From NCBI RefSeq assembly GCF_016811105.1, contig NZ_JAFBGM010000002.1:248001-312000 (forward strand): a stretch of 64,000 nt of DNA, in the 5' to 3' direction. A program made the translations under genes and the position numbers. This document shows positions 13,878 to 22,553 of the stretch, in pieces. Each line of letters opens with the position of its first letter. Position 1 is the stretch's first letter. The notes under the pieces are model-generated. The model did no database searches. It was not told where the DNA came from and was given only the letters and a program-made list of their open reading frames with translations. Source of the stretch: Aurantibacter crassamenti. Its GTDB lineage: Bacteria; Bacteroidota; Bacteroidia; Flavobacteriales; Flavobacteriaceae.

Positions 13878-15854
13878 TTAATAAGCAATCAAAGCTAAAA
13901 GTTCTTTTTTAAATCGATCTCTTGGCAAGTAGTTATCTTCAAGCACTTTTGAAAACGGAATAGGCGTATCTAAACTTGCCACTCTTCTTATAGGGGCATC
14001 AAGATATTTAAAACAATTTTCCATTACCGCAGCTGAAATTTCACTGGCAATACCTCCAAACAAACTGTCTTCTTGTAGAATAATTAATTTTCCAGTTTTT
14101 TCAACAGATTCATAAATAGTCTCTAAATCTAAAGGAACCAAAGTTCGCAAATCGATTAAATCAGCGGCAACATGCAGTTGTTCTTCAAGTGTTTCTAATG
14201 CCCAATGCACGCCAGCGCCATAACTTACAATTGTCACATCAGTTCCATTTTTCACTAATGTAGCTTTTCCAAAAGGCAAAGTATAATAATCGGCAGGCAC
14301 ATCTTGATAAACACTTCGATACAAACCCTTATGCTCAAAGAAAAGAACCGGATTAGGATCATTTATCGCAGTAGCTAGCAAACCCTTTGCGTCTTTAGGA
14401 AACGCAGGATAGACAACTTTTAAACCGGGAGTTTTTGTAAACCATGCCTCATTCGTTTGTGAATGAAATGGACCGGCTTGAACTCCAGCACCACATGGCA
14501 TACGAATAACGACATCAGCCGGCTGCCCCCATCTATAATGAGATTTGGCCAAATAATTAACAATTGGGTTAAAACCAGTACTAGCAAAATCTGCAAACTG
14601 CATTTCAACAACTGCTTTTATTCCTTGAATTGAGAGTCCCATTGCCGCAGAAACCACAGCTGATTCACAAATGGGTGTGTTTCGCACGCGTTCCTTTCCA
14701 AAAGCCTGAACAAAACCTTCAGTTACTTTAAAAACTCCACCATACGCAGCAATGTCTTGCCCCATAATAACTAAGTCATCATGTTTTTGCATCGATTGTT
14801 TTAAACCTCTTGAAATAGCATCAACAAAACGAATATTCTGAACAGTCGCACCTGGCGACACTTCTTCATATTTATAGGGCGCATAAACGTCTCTCAGTTC
14901 CTTATTTTTATCTAAAGTAATTTCTTCCTCTTCATTAGCAATCTGCAACTCTTCATTAATTTCCGAGGCTATTTGATCACGAAGAACCTTTATTTCATAA
15001 TCGGTAATGGATTTAGACGCTAATAAAAAGTTTTGATAGTTTTCAATAGGGTCTTTTTTAGACCACTCGCTTAATAATTCTTGGGGCACATATTTGGTAC
15101 CGCTAGCCTCTTCATGACCCCGCATTCTGAAGGTCTTAAATTCTAGCAATACCGGTTTCGGGTTTTCTCGCATTTGCTCGCACAACTCCTTAACCTTAGA
15201 ATAAACTTCTAAAACATTGTTACCATCAATACTATGCGCTTCAATTCCATACCCCAAACCTTTATCAACCAAATTTTTACAGCGGTACTGCTCATTGACA
15301 GGTGTTGAGAGTCCGTAACCATTATTTTCAATACAAAAGAGCACGGGCAAATTCCAAACAGCAGCAATATTCATGGCTTCATGAAAATCACCTTCACTTG
15401 TACCACCTTCTCCTGTAAACACAGCGGTTACCTTTTTTTGTTTTTTAAGTAATGAACCAAGGGCTATTCCGTCTGCAACACCCAACTGAGGTCCCAAATG
15501 TGAAATCATGCCTACAATTTTATACGCTTGAGTTCCGAAATGAAAACTACGATCACGCCCATTTGTAAATCCACTAGGTTTCCCTTGCCATTGCGCAAAA
15601 AGACGATGTAACGGAATATTTCTTGAAGTGAAGACACCAAGATTTCTGTGCATGGGTAGTATATATTCATCGTCATTAAGCGCGGCGGTTACACCAACCG
15701 AAATTGCTTCTTGCCCGATACCACTAAACCATTTAGAAATTTTACCCTGCCGCAAGAGAATTAGCATTTTCTCTTCAACCATTCGTGGTTTCAACATGCG
15801 CTCAAAAAGCTGCCGTTGCTTAGCAAAGGCAATGCCTTTCGTATTAAATTTCAT
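13878..15854 (-). CDS. Fused E1 alpha-beta 2-oxo acid dehydrogenase (branched-chain type)
   Basis: 658 residues from the ATG at 15854 (an ATG 24 bases upstream is less likely). The first half is E1 alpha: the TPP motif is GEG (148-150) through NN at 177-178 (CIENNGYGLST), Glu replacing the Asp of GDG. The second half is E1 beta with GQDIAAYGGVFKVTEG and a C-terminal transketolase part (LIILQEDSLFGG). It decarboxylates a 2-oxo acid and passes the acyl group to an E2 lipoyl protein that is not encoded here. It heads the minus-strand run into the PKS cluster, so it may supply branched acyl-CoA starters. Confidence 0.87.
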   Translation of the reverse strand: MKFNTKGIAFAKQRQLFERMLKPRMVEEKMLILLRQGKISKWFSGIGQEAISVGVTAALNDDEYILPMHRNLGVFTSRNIPLHRLFAQWQGKPSGFTNGRDRSFHFGTQAYKIVGMISHLGPQLGVADGIALGSLLKKQKKVTAVFTGEGGTSEGDFHEAMNIAAVWNLPVLFCIENNGYGLSTPVNEQYRCKNLVDKGLGYGIEAHSIDGNNVLEVYSKVKELCEQMRENPKPVLLEFKTFRMRGHEEASGTKYVPQELLSEWSKKDPIENYQNFLLASKSITDYEIKVLRDQIASEINEELQIANEEEEITLDKNKELRDVYAPYKYEEVSPGATVQNIRFVDAISRGLKQSMQKHDDLVIMGQDIAAYGGVFKVTEGFVQAFGKERVRNTPICESAVVSAAMGLSIQGIKAVVEMQFADFASTGFNPIVNYLAKSHYRWGQPADVVIRMPCGAGVQAGPFHSQTNEAWFTKTPGLKVVYPAFPKDAKGLLATAINDPNPVLFFEHKGLYRSVYQDVPADYYTLPFGKATLVKNGTDVTIVSYGAGVHWALETLEEQLHVAADLIDLRTLVPLDLETIYESVEKTGKLIILQEDSLFGGIASEISAAVMENCFKYLDAPIRRVASLDTPIPFSKVLEDNYLPRDRFKKELLALIAY

Positions 15855-15955
15855 TTGAAGCGTATAAAAAACCCACATTTATTCTGCAAAAATAACGAAA
15901 TCAACTGCGATAGACTGCAAATCAAAGTTGGGCAAAAATTAGAATCTTTATTTAT

Positions 15956-15963
15956 TAACTTTG
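15956..15963 (+). promoter_or_regulatory. -7 promoter element of the oxygenase-sulfatase pair
   Basis: TAACTTTG, perfect match to TAnnTTTG, 22 bases before the ATG at 15986. A clear -33 TTTG at the right spacing was not found. Confidence 0.5.
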
Positions 15964-15985
15964 ATTCTATTAAAAAAGTATTCCC

Positions 15986-16936
15986 ATGAACTCCATTCCC
16001 AGTGTCGATTTACAAGATTTTCTCTCAGGAGATGAAAAAAGAAAGCAAAAATTTATAAACGAAATAAGTTCAGCCTTTGAGGATATTGGATTTGTAGCCT
16101 TAAGCGGACATTTTCTATCTGAAGACTTGGTTGAAAACCTCTATTCTGAAATAAAAAAGTTTTTTAACCTACCCCAAGATGTTAAGGATACTTATGAAAT
16201 AGAAGGCATAGGTGGCCAAAGAGGTTATACCTCTTTTGGTAAAGAACATGCTAAAGGAAGAAAAGAAGGTGATCTTAAAGAATTTTGGCATTTTGGACAG
16301 TACGTTGAAAACAATCCCAAATTAGAAAAAGAGTATCACGATAATATTATTGTAAAAGAATTACCGAATTTCAATGAGGTAGGTAAAGAAACCTACAAAA
16401 TGCTTGAAAAAACAGCCAAGTATGTTTTACGAGCTCTGGCCTTACACTTAAACCTTGAAGAAACTTATTTTGATGATTACATTAAAAATGGAAATTCAAT
16501 TTTACGCCCAATTCATTATCCACCAATAACTGCTGAACCAAAAAATGCAGAACGCGCAGCAGCACATGGAGATATTAATCTTATCACTTTACTAATGGGT
16601 GCTCACGGGCGAGGATTACAAGTAATGAATCACAATGGCGAATGGGTAGATGCCATTGCTCGGCCTGATCAATTGATGATAAATGTAGGCGATATGCTTT
16701 CAAGGCATACAAATAACCGATTGAAATCAACTATTCATAAAGTTGTGAATCCCCCTAAAGAAAGCTGGGGTAAATCAAGATATTCTATCCCATTTTTCAT
16801 GCATCCTATTAGCGAAATGCCTTTAAATTGTCTTGAGAATTGCATCGATGCTCAAAATCCAAAGCAATATGAAGACATCACGGCAGGTGAATTTTTACAC
16901 GAACGTTTGATTGAACTCGGACTAATTAAAAAATAA
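15986..16936 (+). CDS. Isopenicillin N synthase-like Fe(II)/2-oxoglutarate oxygenase
   Basis: 316 residues. N-terminal DIOX_N region (IPSVDLQDFLSG; GFVALSGH) followed by the double-stranded beta-helix. Iron ligands His194 and Asp196 (AAAHGDINLITLL) and His251 (STIHKVVNP), and the 2-oxoglutarate-binding RYS (265-267), are all intact. Substrate unknown; bacterial relatives oxidise small acids, gibberellin-like compounds or produce ethylene. Its stop codon shares a base with the ATG of the sulfatase, so the two are coupled. Confidence 0.86.
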   Translation: MNSIPSVDLQDFLSGDEKRKQKFINEISSAFEDIGFVALSGHFLSEDLVENLYSEIKKFFNLPQDVKDTYEIEGIGGQRGYTSFGKEHAKGRKEGDLKEFWHFGQYVENNPKLEKEYHDNIIVKELPNFNEVGKETYKMLEKTAKYVLRALALHLNLEETYFDDYIKNGNSILRPIHYPPITAEPKNAERAAAHGDINLITLLMGAHGRGLQVMNHNGEWVDAIARPDQLMINVGDMLSRHTNNRLKSTIHKVVNPPKESWGKSRYSIPFFMHPISEMPLNCLENCIDAQNPKQYEDITAGEFLHERLIELGLIKK

Positions 16937-18516
16937 TGCGACAATTTTGCCTATTATCATTATTAGTACTTGTAATATCCTGTCAAGAAAAAGCGACAAC
17001 ACCCGAAAAGAAAAAGCCCAATGTGCTTTTCATCTTAGTTGATGATTTAGGGCTTCATGATTTAAGTTATACCGGTAGCACTTTTTATGAAACCCCCAAT
17101 GTTGACCGTATAGCCAAAGAAGGTGTGGTCTTTACGCAAGGCTATGCTGGCAGTCGTGTTTGCAGTCCCTCAAGAGCTACTATTATGACCGGAAAGTTTA
17201 CAGCTCGTCACAAAATCACGGATTGGATAGGTGCAAAATATGGGGAAGCATGGCGCGAACACAAAAGGCATGACAAAATGTTACCGGCATCATATGTCCA
17301 CACCTTACCCCAGGCAGATATTACAATTGCGGAAGCAATGAAAGCTGGAGGTTACAAAACCTTCTTTGCCGGAAAATGGCATTTAGGAGATGAAAGTTCT
17401 TATCCTGAAAATCATGGTTTTGACATTAACATTGGTGGTTGGGACAAAGGAAGCCCTATTGGCGGTTATTTTTCACCTTGGGAAAATCCGAAACTTAAAA
17501 ACGAAATGGATGGCGAAAACCTATCAATGCGTCTTGCTAAAGAAACGGCCAGTTTTATTGAAAAAAATAAGGATACCACATTTTTTGCTATGCTTTCTTT
17601 CTATGCCGTACATGGTCCTATTCAAACCACAAAAGAGAAATGGGCTAAGTATCAACAAAAAGCGGTAGACGCCGGTTTAGATAAAACAGGTTATATCATG
17701 GAGCGTAATTTGCCGATTAGGCAAGTTCAAGACAATCCTATTTATGCCGGCTTAGTTGAACAAATGGATGATGCCGTAGGATTAGTTTTAAAAACTTTGG
17801 ATGCGCTAGGTTTGGACAAAAACACCATAGTTGTATTTACATCTGACAATGGTGGTGTCGCTTCTGGCGATTCTTTTTCAACCGCTAATTTACCACTTAG
17901 AGGTGGAAAAGGATACCAATGGGAAGGCGGAATTCGCGAACCATATTTTATTAAGGCCCCAATGCTTTCCAATGCAACGAAATCCATAAACTACCCTGTT
18001 ACTGGGGCCGATTTATACCCAACTTTATTAGATTTATCTGACATTCAACTTAAACCTAATCAACACATTGATGGGGTAAGTCTTAAACCGTTACTAGAAG
18101 GTAATGATTTATCAGAAAGACCATTGTATTGGCACTACCCACATTACGGAAATCAGGGTGGTGATCCATCTTCAATCATACGTTTGGGTAACTGGAAACT
18201 CATTCATTATTGGGAAGACAATCTTGATGAACTTTATAATTTAGAGACCGACCCAGGCGAGAATAACAACATTGCTCAAACAAATATTGAAATCACTAAA
18301 GCGTTAAATGAAAACTTGTTGTCATGGTTAAAAAGCGTGGACGCCAATATGGCTTCAGAAGATACTGAATACAATGCCGCGTTAGACAAGCAAAGACATG
18401 AGAATATCATTCAAAATGTTATGCCCAAATTAGAAAAACAACGCTTAAACGTATTATCTAAAGATTTTAAACCTAATGAAAATTGGTGGGATAGTAGTAA
18501 TGTAACAGCAGACTAA
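16936..18516 (+). CDS. Sulfatase lipoprotein (family S1)
   Basis: 526 residues. Lipobox near Cys16 (LVISC) places it on the outer face of a membrane. Metal ligands DD (36-37) and the formylglycine motif Cys76-Ser-Pro-Ser-Arg80 (VCSPSRATIMTG) are intact, so activation needs an FGly-generating enzyme encoded elsewhere. Later landmarks: FAGKWHLGD, FTSDNGG and the C-terminal LYNLETDPGE. Likely desulfates algal or host glycans or a small sulfated metabolite. No SusC/SusD pair is near, unlike typical polysaccharide loci; it shares a transcript with the 2-oxoglutarate oxygenase. Confidence 0.92.
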   Translation: MRQFCLLSLLVLVISCQEKATTPEKKKPNVLFILVDDLGLHDLSYTGSTFYETPNVDRIAKEGVVFTQGYAGSRVCSPSRATIMTGKFTARHKITDWIGAKYGEAWREHKRHDKMLPASYVHTLPQADITIAEAMKAGGYKTFFAGKWHLGDESSYPENHGFDINIGGWDKGSPIGGYFSPWENPKLKNEMDGENLSMRLAKETASFIEKNKDTTFFAMLSFYAVHGPIQTTKEKWAKYQQKAVDAGLDKTGYIMERNLPIRQVQDNPIYAGLVEQMDDAVGLVLKTLDALGLDKNTIVVFTSDNGGVASGDSFSTANLPLRGGKGYQWEGGIREPYFIKAPMLSNATKSINYPVTGADLYPTLLDLSDIQLKPNQHIDGVSLKPLLEGNDLSERPLYWHYPHYGNQGGDPSSIIRLGNWKLIHYWEDNLDELYNLETDPGENNNIAQTNIEITKALNENLLSWLKSVDANMASEDTEYNAALDKQRHENIIQNVMPKLEKQRLNVLSKDFKPNENWWDSSNVTAD

Positions 18517-18700
18517 CAAATTAACACTGCAATTCAAACACTGAAGATAAAATTTAGTCTAAATAGAATTTTTTGTAGGAATTTTCGTTCTTATTGTTTT
18601 TAGAAATTATGACTAAACCATTCCTATTCATTGACAAAAGATATATTTGACTTAAAAAAAATAGAAAATACATGTTTTTTAATACAAAGTTTTTGATACA

Positions 18701-18732
18701 TTGCTTTATCATTTAATAGAATTCTATTTTTG
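18701..18732 (+). promoter_or_regulatory. Promoter of the SUI1 gene
   Basis: TTG at 18701-18703, 21 bases, then TATTTTTG at 18725-18732 (perfect TAnnTTTG). The ATG at 18742 is 10 bases further, giving a nearly leaderless message. Confidence 0.5.
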
Positions 18733-18741
18733 ATTCACTTT

Positions 18742-19068
18742 ATGGACTTACAAGATCAGCTTAAAAATTTATTTCCGGATCATATAGAAAAGGAAGAATC
18801 AAAAACAGCTATTAAAAGCACAGTTTGGCTACAAGACGATCCCATTATTTGCAAGTATGAAAAACGTAAAGGGAAGCCAATAACTATATTGGAAGGCTAT
18901 AATGGCGCAGATAAAGATTTTAAACAACTTGCTAAAGAGTTGAAAAAGTCATTAAGTGTCGGCGGCGGAATAAAAGGTGAAAGTATTATAATACAGGGGG
19001 ATTACCGTGATAAAATCATGGAAATTCTCAAACAAAAAGGCTTCAACGTTAAACGTGTTGGAGGTTAA
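18742..19068 (+). CDS. SUI1/eIF1-like translation factor (YciH family)
   Basis: 108 residues from the ATG at 18742 (MDLQDQLKNLF); an in-frame TTG at 18730 falls inside the promoter. The SUI1 domain covers residues ~50-108: KGKPITILEGYNG, ELKKSLSVGGGIKG and IIIQGDYRDKIMEILKQKGF. In archaea and eukaryotes this domain scans for start codons; bacterial YciH is thought to affect initiation fidelity under stress. Stands alone in the window. Confidence 0.88.
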   Translation: MDLQDQLKNLFPDHIEKEESKTAIKSTVWLQDDPIICKYEKRKGKPITILEGYNGADKDFKQLAKELKKSLSVGGGIKGESIIIQGDYRDKIMEILKQKGFNVKRVGG

Positions 19069-19191
19069 CTACAGAACAATTAATTATGAATTAAATAATT
19101 ATTAAGTGAATATTTAATTTCTGTTAATTAAGTTTTGATTATTGCGATTTATTGGTATTTTTAGTTATTAATTTTATAACCACACCCAAAA

Positions 19192-20124
19192 ATGAGTTCT
19201 CTATTACATATTACAAATGGTGACAATTTTACGGAGAAATTAAAATCACTAAAATTAAAAGGTGATATTATTACATGGCGTGAAATGCTTTGTGAAGGAA
19301 AAACTCTAACCAATGTAGGGAGTGAAACATTTTGGAAAGCACGATTTGAATTTTTAAATAAAAATTATAAGGTTTCAAAGTCGTGGTTCATTGAAAAAAC
19401 ATTAAAAGAATACCGTTCTTTATGTAATCATAAACAAGAAGATAAGATCGTACTCTGGTTTGAGTACGATCTTTTTTGTCAAATAAATATGCTTGCCGTT
19501 CTAAGTTGGCTTAAGACACATCGTAAATACGCCGAAATCACCTTAGTTTGTAGTGGCAAAGAAGACGATACTGAAAAAATGTATGGCCTTTGTGATTTAT
19601 CTGATGAGCAATTGCTTAATCTCTATGAAAATCGAATCACATTAAAGCAAGATGACATTGAATATGCTGATTACGTATGGCAGCTTTATTGTAGTGATAA
19701 CCCAATTCGTCTTGAAAATCTTACTGATTTTGATGGATACCAATTCAATTACCTATCAGATGCGGTAAAAAATCATCTAATGCGTTTCCCAAGCATTAAA
19801 AATGGGTTGAACAAGATGGAGAATAACATTTTACAACTTGCAATTGATAAAAAGCCTAGATCAAAAAGTTCACTTCTGCATACAGTTTTAGAAAATCAAG
19901 GAGGGTTAGGTTTTGGTGACACGCAATATGAAAGAGCGTTTAACCGTCTAAAACCCTTATTTACTTCATTTAATCCCGTTAAATTAACAAAAAAAGGAAA
20001 AGAGATTTTAGACAATCAAACTAGCTACTATTCTTGTATACAAGACAATGATGTGTATTTAGGTGGTGCATTAAAATATAATTTCCTTTACAATACAGAT
20101 TCTGATAAGATTTTAAAGCTTTAA
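19192..20124 (+). CDS. DUF1835 family protein
   Basis: 310 residues, no signal or membrane segment. The N-terminal DUF1835 domain is clear: LHITNGDNF at the start, ITWREMLCEG and the conserved VLWFEYDLFCQ near residue 95, which look like a nucleotide-binding-type fold. The C-terminal part (residues ~190-310) is helical and resembles DUF3658. Function unknown. It begins an apparent operon: the phosphorylase gene starts one base after its stop. The DNA encoding the WFEYDLF motif forms a terminator-like hairpin (see 19444-19477). Confidence 0.78.
   Translation: MSSLLHITNGDNFTEKLKSLKLKGDIITWREMLCEGKTLTNVGSETFWKARFEFLNKNYKVSKSWFIEKTLKEYRSLCNHKQEDKIVLWFEYDLFCQINMLAVLSWLKTHRKYAEITLVCSGKEDDTEKMYGLCDLSDEQLLNLYENRITLKQDDIEYADYVWQLYCSDNPIRLENLTDFDGYQFNYLSDAVKNHLMRFPSIKNGLNKMENNILQLAIDKKPRSKSSLLHTVLENQGGLGFGDTQYERAFNRLKPLFTSFNPVKLTKKGKEILDNQTSYYSCIQDNDVYLGGALKYNFLYNTDSDKILKL
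19444..19477 (+). other. Terminator-like hairpin inside the DUF1835 gene
   Basis: AAGATCGTACTC (19444-19455) and GAGTACGATCTT (19462-19473) are perfect 12-bp arms around TGGTTT, and the T-run continues to 19477. It is a textbook intrinsic terminator by shape but lies in frame within a conserved protein motif. Confidence 0.5.
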
Positions 20125-20125
20125 A

Positions 20126-20995
20126 ATGCCTTTCGGACCATCTGAGCTTATCTTAAATGCAGACAAAAGCATTTATCATCTCAATTTATTTTCAAAAGAT
20201 ATTGCCGACACAATTATAACTGTTGGCGACCCAGATCGTGTAGCTCAAGTTTCTGCTCACTTCGATTCCATTGAATTAAAAAAAGGTAAAAGGGAATTTA
20301 TTACCCACAGCGGAATAAAGAATGGAAAGCGCCTCACAGTTATCTCAACAGGAATTGGTACTGATAATATTGATATTGTTTTAAATGAATTAGATGCTTT
20401 AGCCAATATTAATTTAGAAACAAGAACACTTAACCCAAAGCTTAAAAAACTAAATATAATTAGAGTTGGAACTTCAGGAGCTATTCAGCCAGATATTCCC
20501 TTAGATTCATTTTTAATAAGTGAATACGCTTTAGGCTTAGATGCTCTTTTAAGTAATTACGAAAGTACCACTATTCGTAATTCTGCATTTGAACAAGCTT
20601 TTCTTAACCAAGTAAATTGGTCAACACAAAAACCAACCCCCTATGCGGTGCAATGCGATGAAAAGCTATTAAACAAATTCGCTTCAAATCGTATACGATT
20701 AGGGTCAACCATCACTGCATCAGGATTTTACGTTCCTCAATTTAGAGAAATTCGCCTTAAAACCGACACAATAAATCTTTTGCAAGAAATAATGCAATTT
20801 TCATTCGAAAACAGACAACTTACTAACCTCGAAATGGAAACTTCTGGAATTTATGGCTTGTCAAAATTATTGGGGCATCGTGCAATATCACTCAACGCAA
20901 TTTTAGCCAATAGAGCCACAGGGGAGTTTTCAAAACAACCAAATAAGACCATAGCATCACTAATTGAATTAACAATAGAAACTATTACCAAATGA
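20126..20995 (+). CDS. Nucleoside phosphorylase (uridine phosphorylase-like)
   Basis: 289 residues of the PNP/UDP family: TVGDPDRVAQV at residues ~32-42 (phosphate site), STGIGTDNIDIVLNEL, VGTSGAIQPDIPLDSFLIS, and LEMETSGIYGL near 240, where Glu-Met-Glu binds the ribose. It splits a nucleoside with phosphate to base and ribose-1-phosphate; the sequence does not show which base. It starts one base after the DUF1835 stop and overlaps the next gene by 4 bases (ATGA), so expression is coupled. Confidence 0.87.
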   Translation: MPFGPSELILNADKSIYHLNLFSKDIADTIITVGDPDRVAQVSAHFDSIELKKGKREFITHSGIKNGKRLTVISTGIGTDNIDIVLNELDALANINLETRTLNPKLKKLNIIRVGTSGAIQPDIPLDSFLISEYALGLDALLSNYESTTIRNSAFEQAFLNQVNWSTQKPTPYAVQCDEKLLNKFASNRIRLGSTITASGFYVPQFREIRLKTDTINLLQEIMQFSFENRQLTNLEMETSGIYGLSKLLGHRAISLNAILANRATGEFSKQPNKTIASLIELTIETITK

Positions 20996-21837
20996 AAAAA
21001 GTTCGAATAATTGGTGTTCCTGAACATTTTAACTTGCCCTGGCATATGGCTATTGAGGAAGGTGCTTTTGAAGAACGTGGCATAGATTTACAATGGACCG
21101 AAATTCCAGAAGGAACCGGTAGAATGTGTCAAATGCTAAATGACAATGAAACAGATTTAGCCATTATCTTAACTGAAGGCATTATAAAAAGCATTTCAGA
21201 GGGCAATGATTCTAAAATTATTCAAGAATATATAGCTTCACCGCTTCTTTGGGGTATACATGTAGGTGCTAATAGTCAATTTAATGCTATTTCAGAGCTA
21301 AAAAACAAGAAAGCAGCAATTAGCCGGTTCGGCAGCGGAAGTCATCTTATGGCGTATGTAAATGCCCAAAATGAAGACTGGGATACAGAGAATTTGAAAT
21401 TTGAAATCATAAATAATCTAGAAGGTGCCAAAGAAGCTCTTACAAAAGGTTCAGCTGACTATTTTATGTGGGAACACTTTACGACAAAACCGATAGTAGA
21501 CGAAGGTATTTTCAGGAGATTAGCAGACTGCCCTACTCCTTGGCCCTGTTTTGTAATAGCAGCAACAAATAACTTTATCGCTGAAAATGAAGGTATTTTA
21601 AAGCATATTTTAGAAGTGATAAATTCATACACATATGAATTTAAGCAGATACCAAGCATTGATAAAACCCTGTCAAACAGATATAATCAACAATTATCAG
21701 ATATCAATGAATGGCTTTTCATAACTAGATGGAGTCAGCAGCAAATGAATTCAGAAACGTATGAAAACGTTGTAAAAACTTTACTCAATTTAGATTTAAT
21801 CGAGCAGCATTTACAACAAAAGAAGGCACTTTACTAA
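20992..21837 (+). CDS. Cytoplasmic substrate-binding-like protein (NMT1/THI5 fold)
   Basis: 281 residues with the periplasmic binding protein type 2 fold of the NMT1/THI5 group: RIIGVPEHFNLPWHMAIEEG at the start, then DLAIILTEGIIKSIS, KKAAISRFGSGSHLMAYV and DYFMWEHFTTKP. There is no signal peptide or lipobox and no ABC permease or ATPase nearby, so transport is unlikely; a soluble sensor or enzyme is more plausible (THI5 itself is a cytoplasmic enzyme for thiamine pyrimidine). It overlaps the phosphorylase by 4 bases and the convergent response regulator by 4. Confidence 0.72.
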   Translation: MKKVRIIGVPEHFNLPWHMAIEEGAFEERGIDLQWTEIPEGTGRMCQMLNDNETDLAIILTEGIIKSISEGNDSKIIQEYIASPLLWGIHVGANSQFNAISELKNKKAAISRFGSGSHLMAYVNAQNEDWDTENLKFEIINNLEGAKEALTKGSADYFMWEHFTTKPIVDEGIFRRLADCPTPWPCFVIAATNNFIAENEGILKHILEVINSYTYEFKQIPSIDKTLSNRYNQQLSDINEWLFITRWSQQQMNSETYENVVKTLLNLDLIEQHLQQKKALY

Positions 21838-22271
21838 ACCTCTATATCGATATCTGTCCCACTTTTAAAATGAACATTGATTAGATTACTCAATGATTTC
21901 TCAGAAAGTGGCTTACTTACATATTCTACAATATGTTGATTCTGCTTGGCTTTAATCATATCGCATTGTGCTTCACTAACTGTAAGCATTACAATTACAA
22001 TTTTGTCTTTCACGCTTTGATCAATAAGCTTATCATATAAATCAAGAAACTCCCAACCATCGATTACTGGCATGTTAATATCCAACAAAAGCAAACAAGG
22101 CATTGGTAAGCTTGAATTTTCATCAGTTAAGTAATTTAATGCCTCTTTACCATTCAAGGCTACCTCTACATCAGCATTTATTTCTAATTTATTTATATAG
22201 ACCTTGCTTAACAAGTTGCTTATTACATCATCGTCTACTAATAAAATTGATTTAATTTCTTCGGGGATCAT
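21834..22271 (-). CDS. Single-domain response regulator
   Basis: 145 residues made only of a receiver domain. Acidic pocket VDDD near the start, phospho-acceptor Asp in LLLLDINMPVIDG, Thr/Ser switch in MLTVSE and Lys in YVSKPLSEKSL. No output domain, so it acts by protein contact, like CheY or Spo0F-type relays. No histidine kinase is next to it. Its 3' end overlaps that of the convergent binding-protein gene by 4 bases. Confidence 0.9.
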   Translation of the reverse strand: MIPEEIKSILLVDDDVISNLLSKVYINKLEINADVEVALNGKEALNYLTDENSSLPMPCLLLLDINMPVIDGWEFLDLYDKLIDQSVKDKIVIVMLTVSEAQCDMIKAKQNQHIVEYVSKPLSEKSLSNLINVHFKSGTDIDIEV

Positions 22272-22527
22272 ATCTTTAGTTGTTTAGTTTGTTAATACTC
22301 TCATTTACTTATAAATGAAAGTTAAATTGAACATATAACGTATGAATTATCGCACATATTATATTGGTAATCAATATCGTTGTGGTATAAAACATTATTT
22401 AAATAACTTGATTTAAACATAAACTACAGTTATTCATATAGTTAAGGTACAAATAAAAAATTGATTACGTATACAATAAAAGGTATTTTCATACAATCTA
22501 TGTTGTAAATTTATGACTAAACTTGGC

Positions 22528-22553
22528 AATCAACTACCATTTTATAGTTGATT
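22528..22553. terminator. Hairpin over the ung stop codon
   Basis: AATCAACTA (22528-22536) and TAGTTGATT (22545-22553) form a perfect 9-bp stem that includes the ung stop. There is no T-run after it on the minus strand, so termination is uncertain. Confidence 0.3.
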
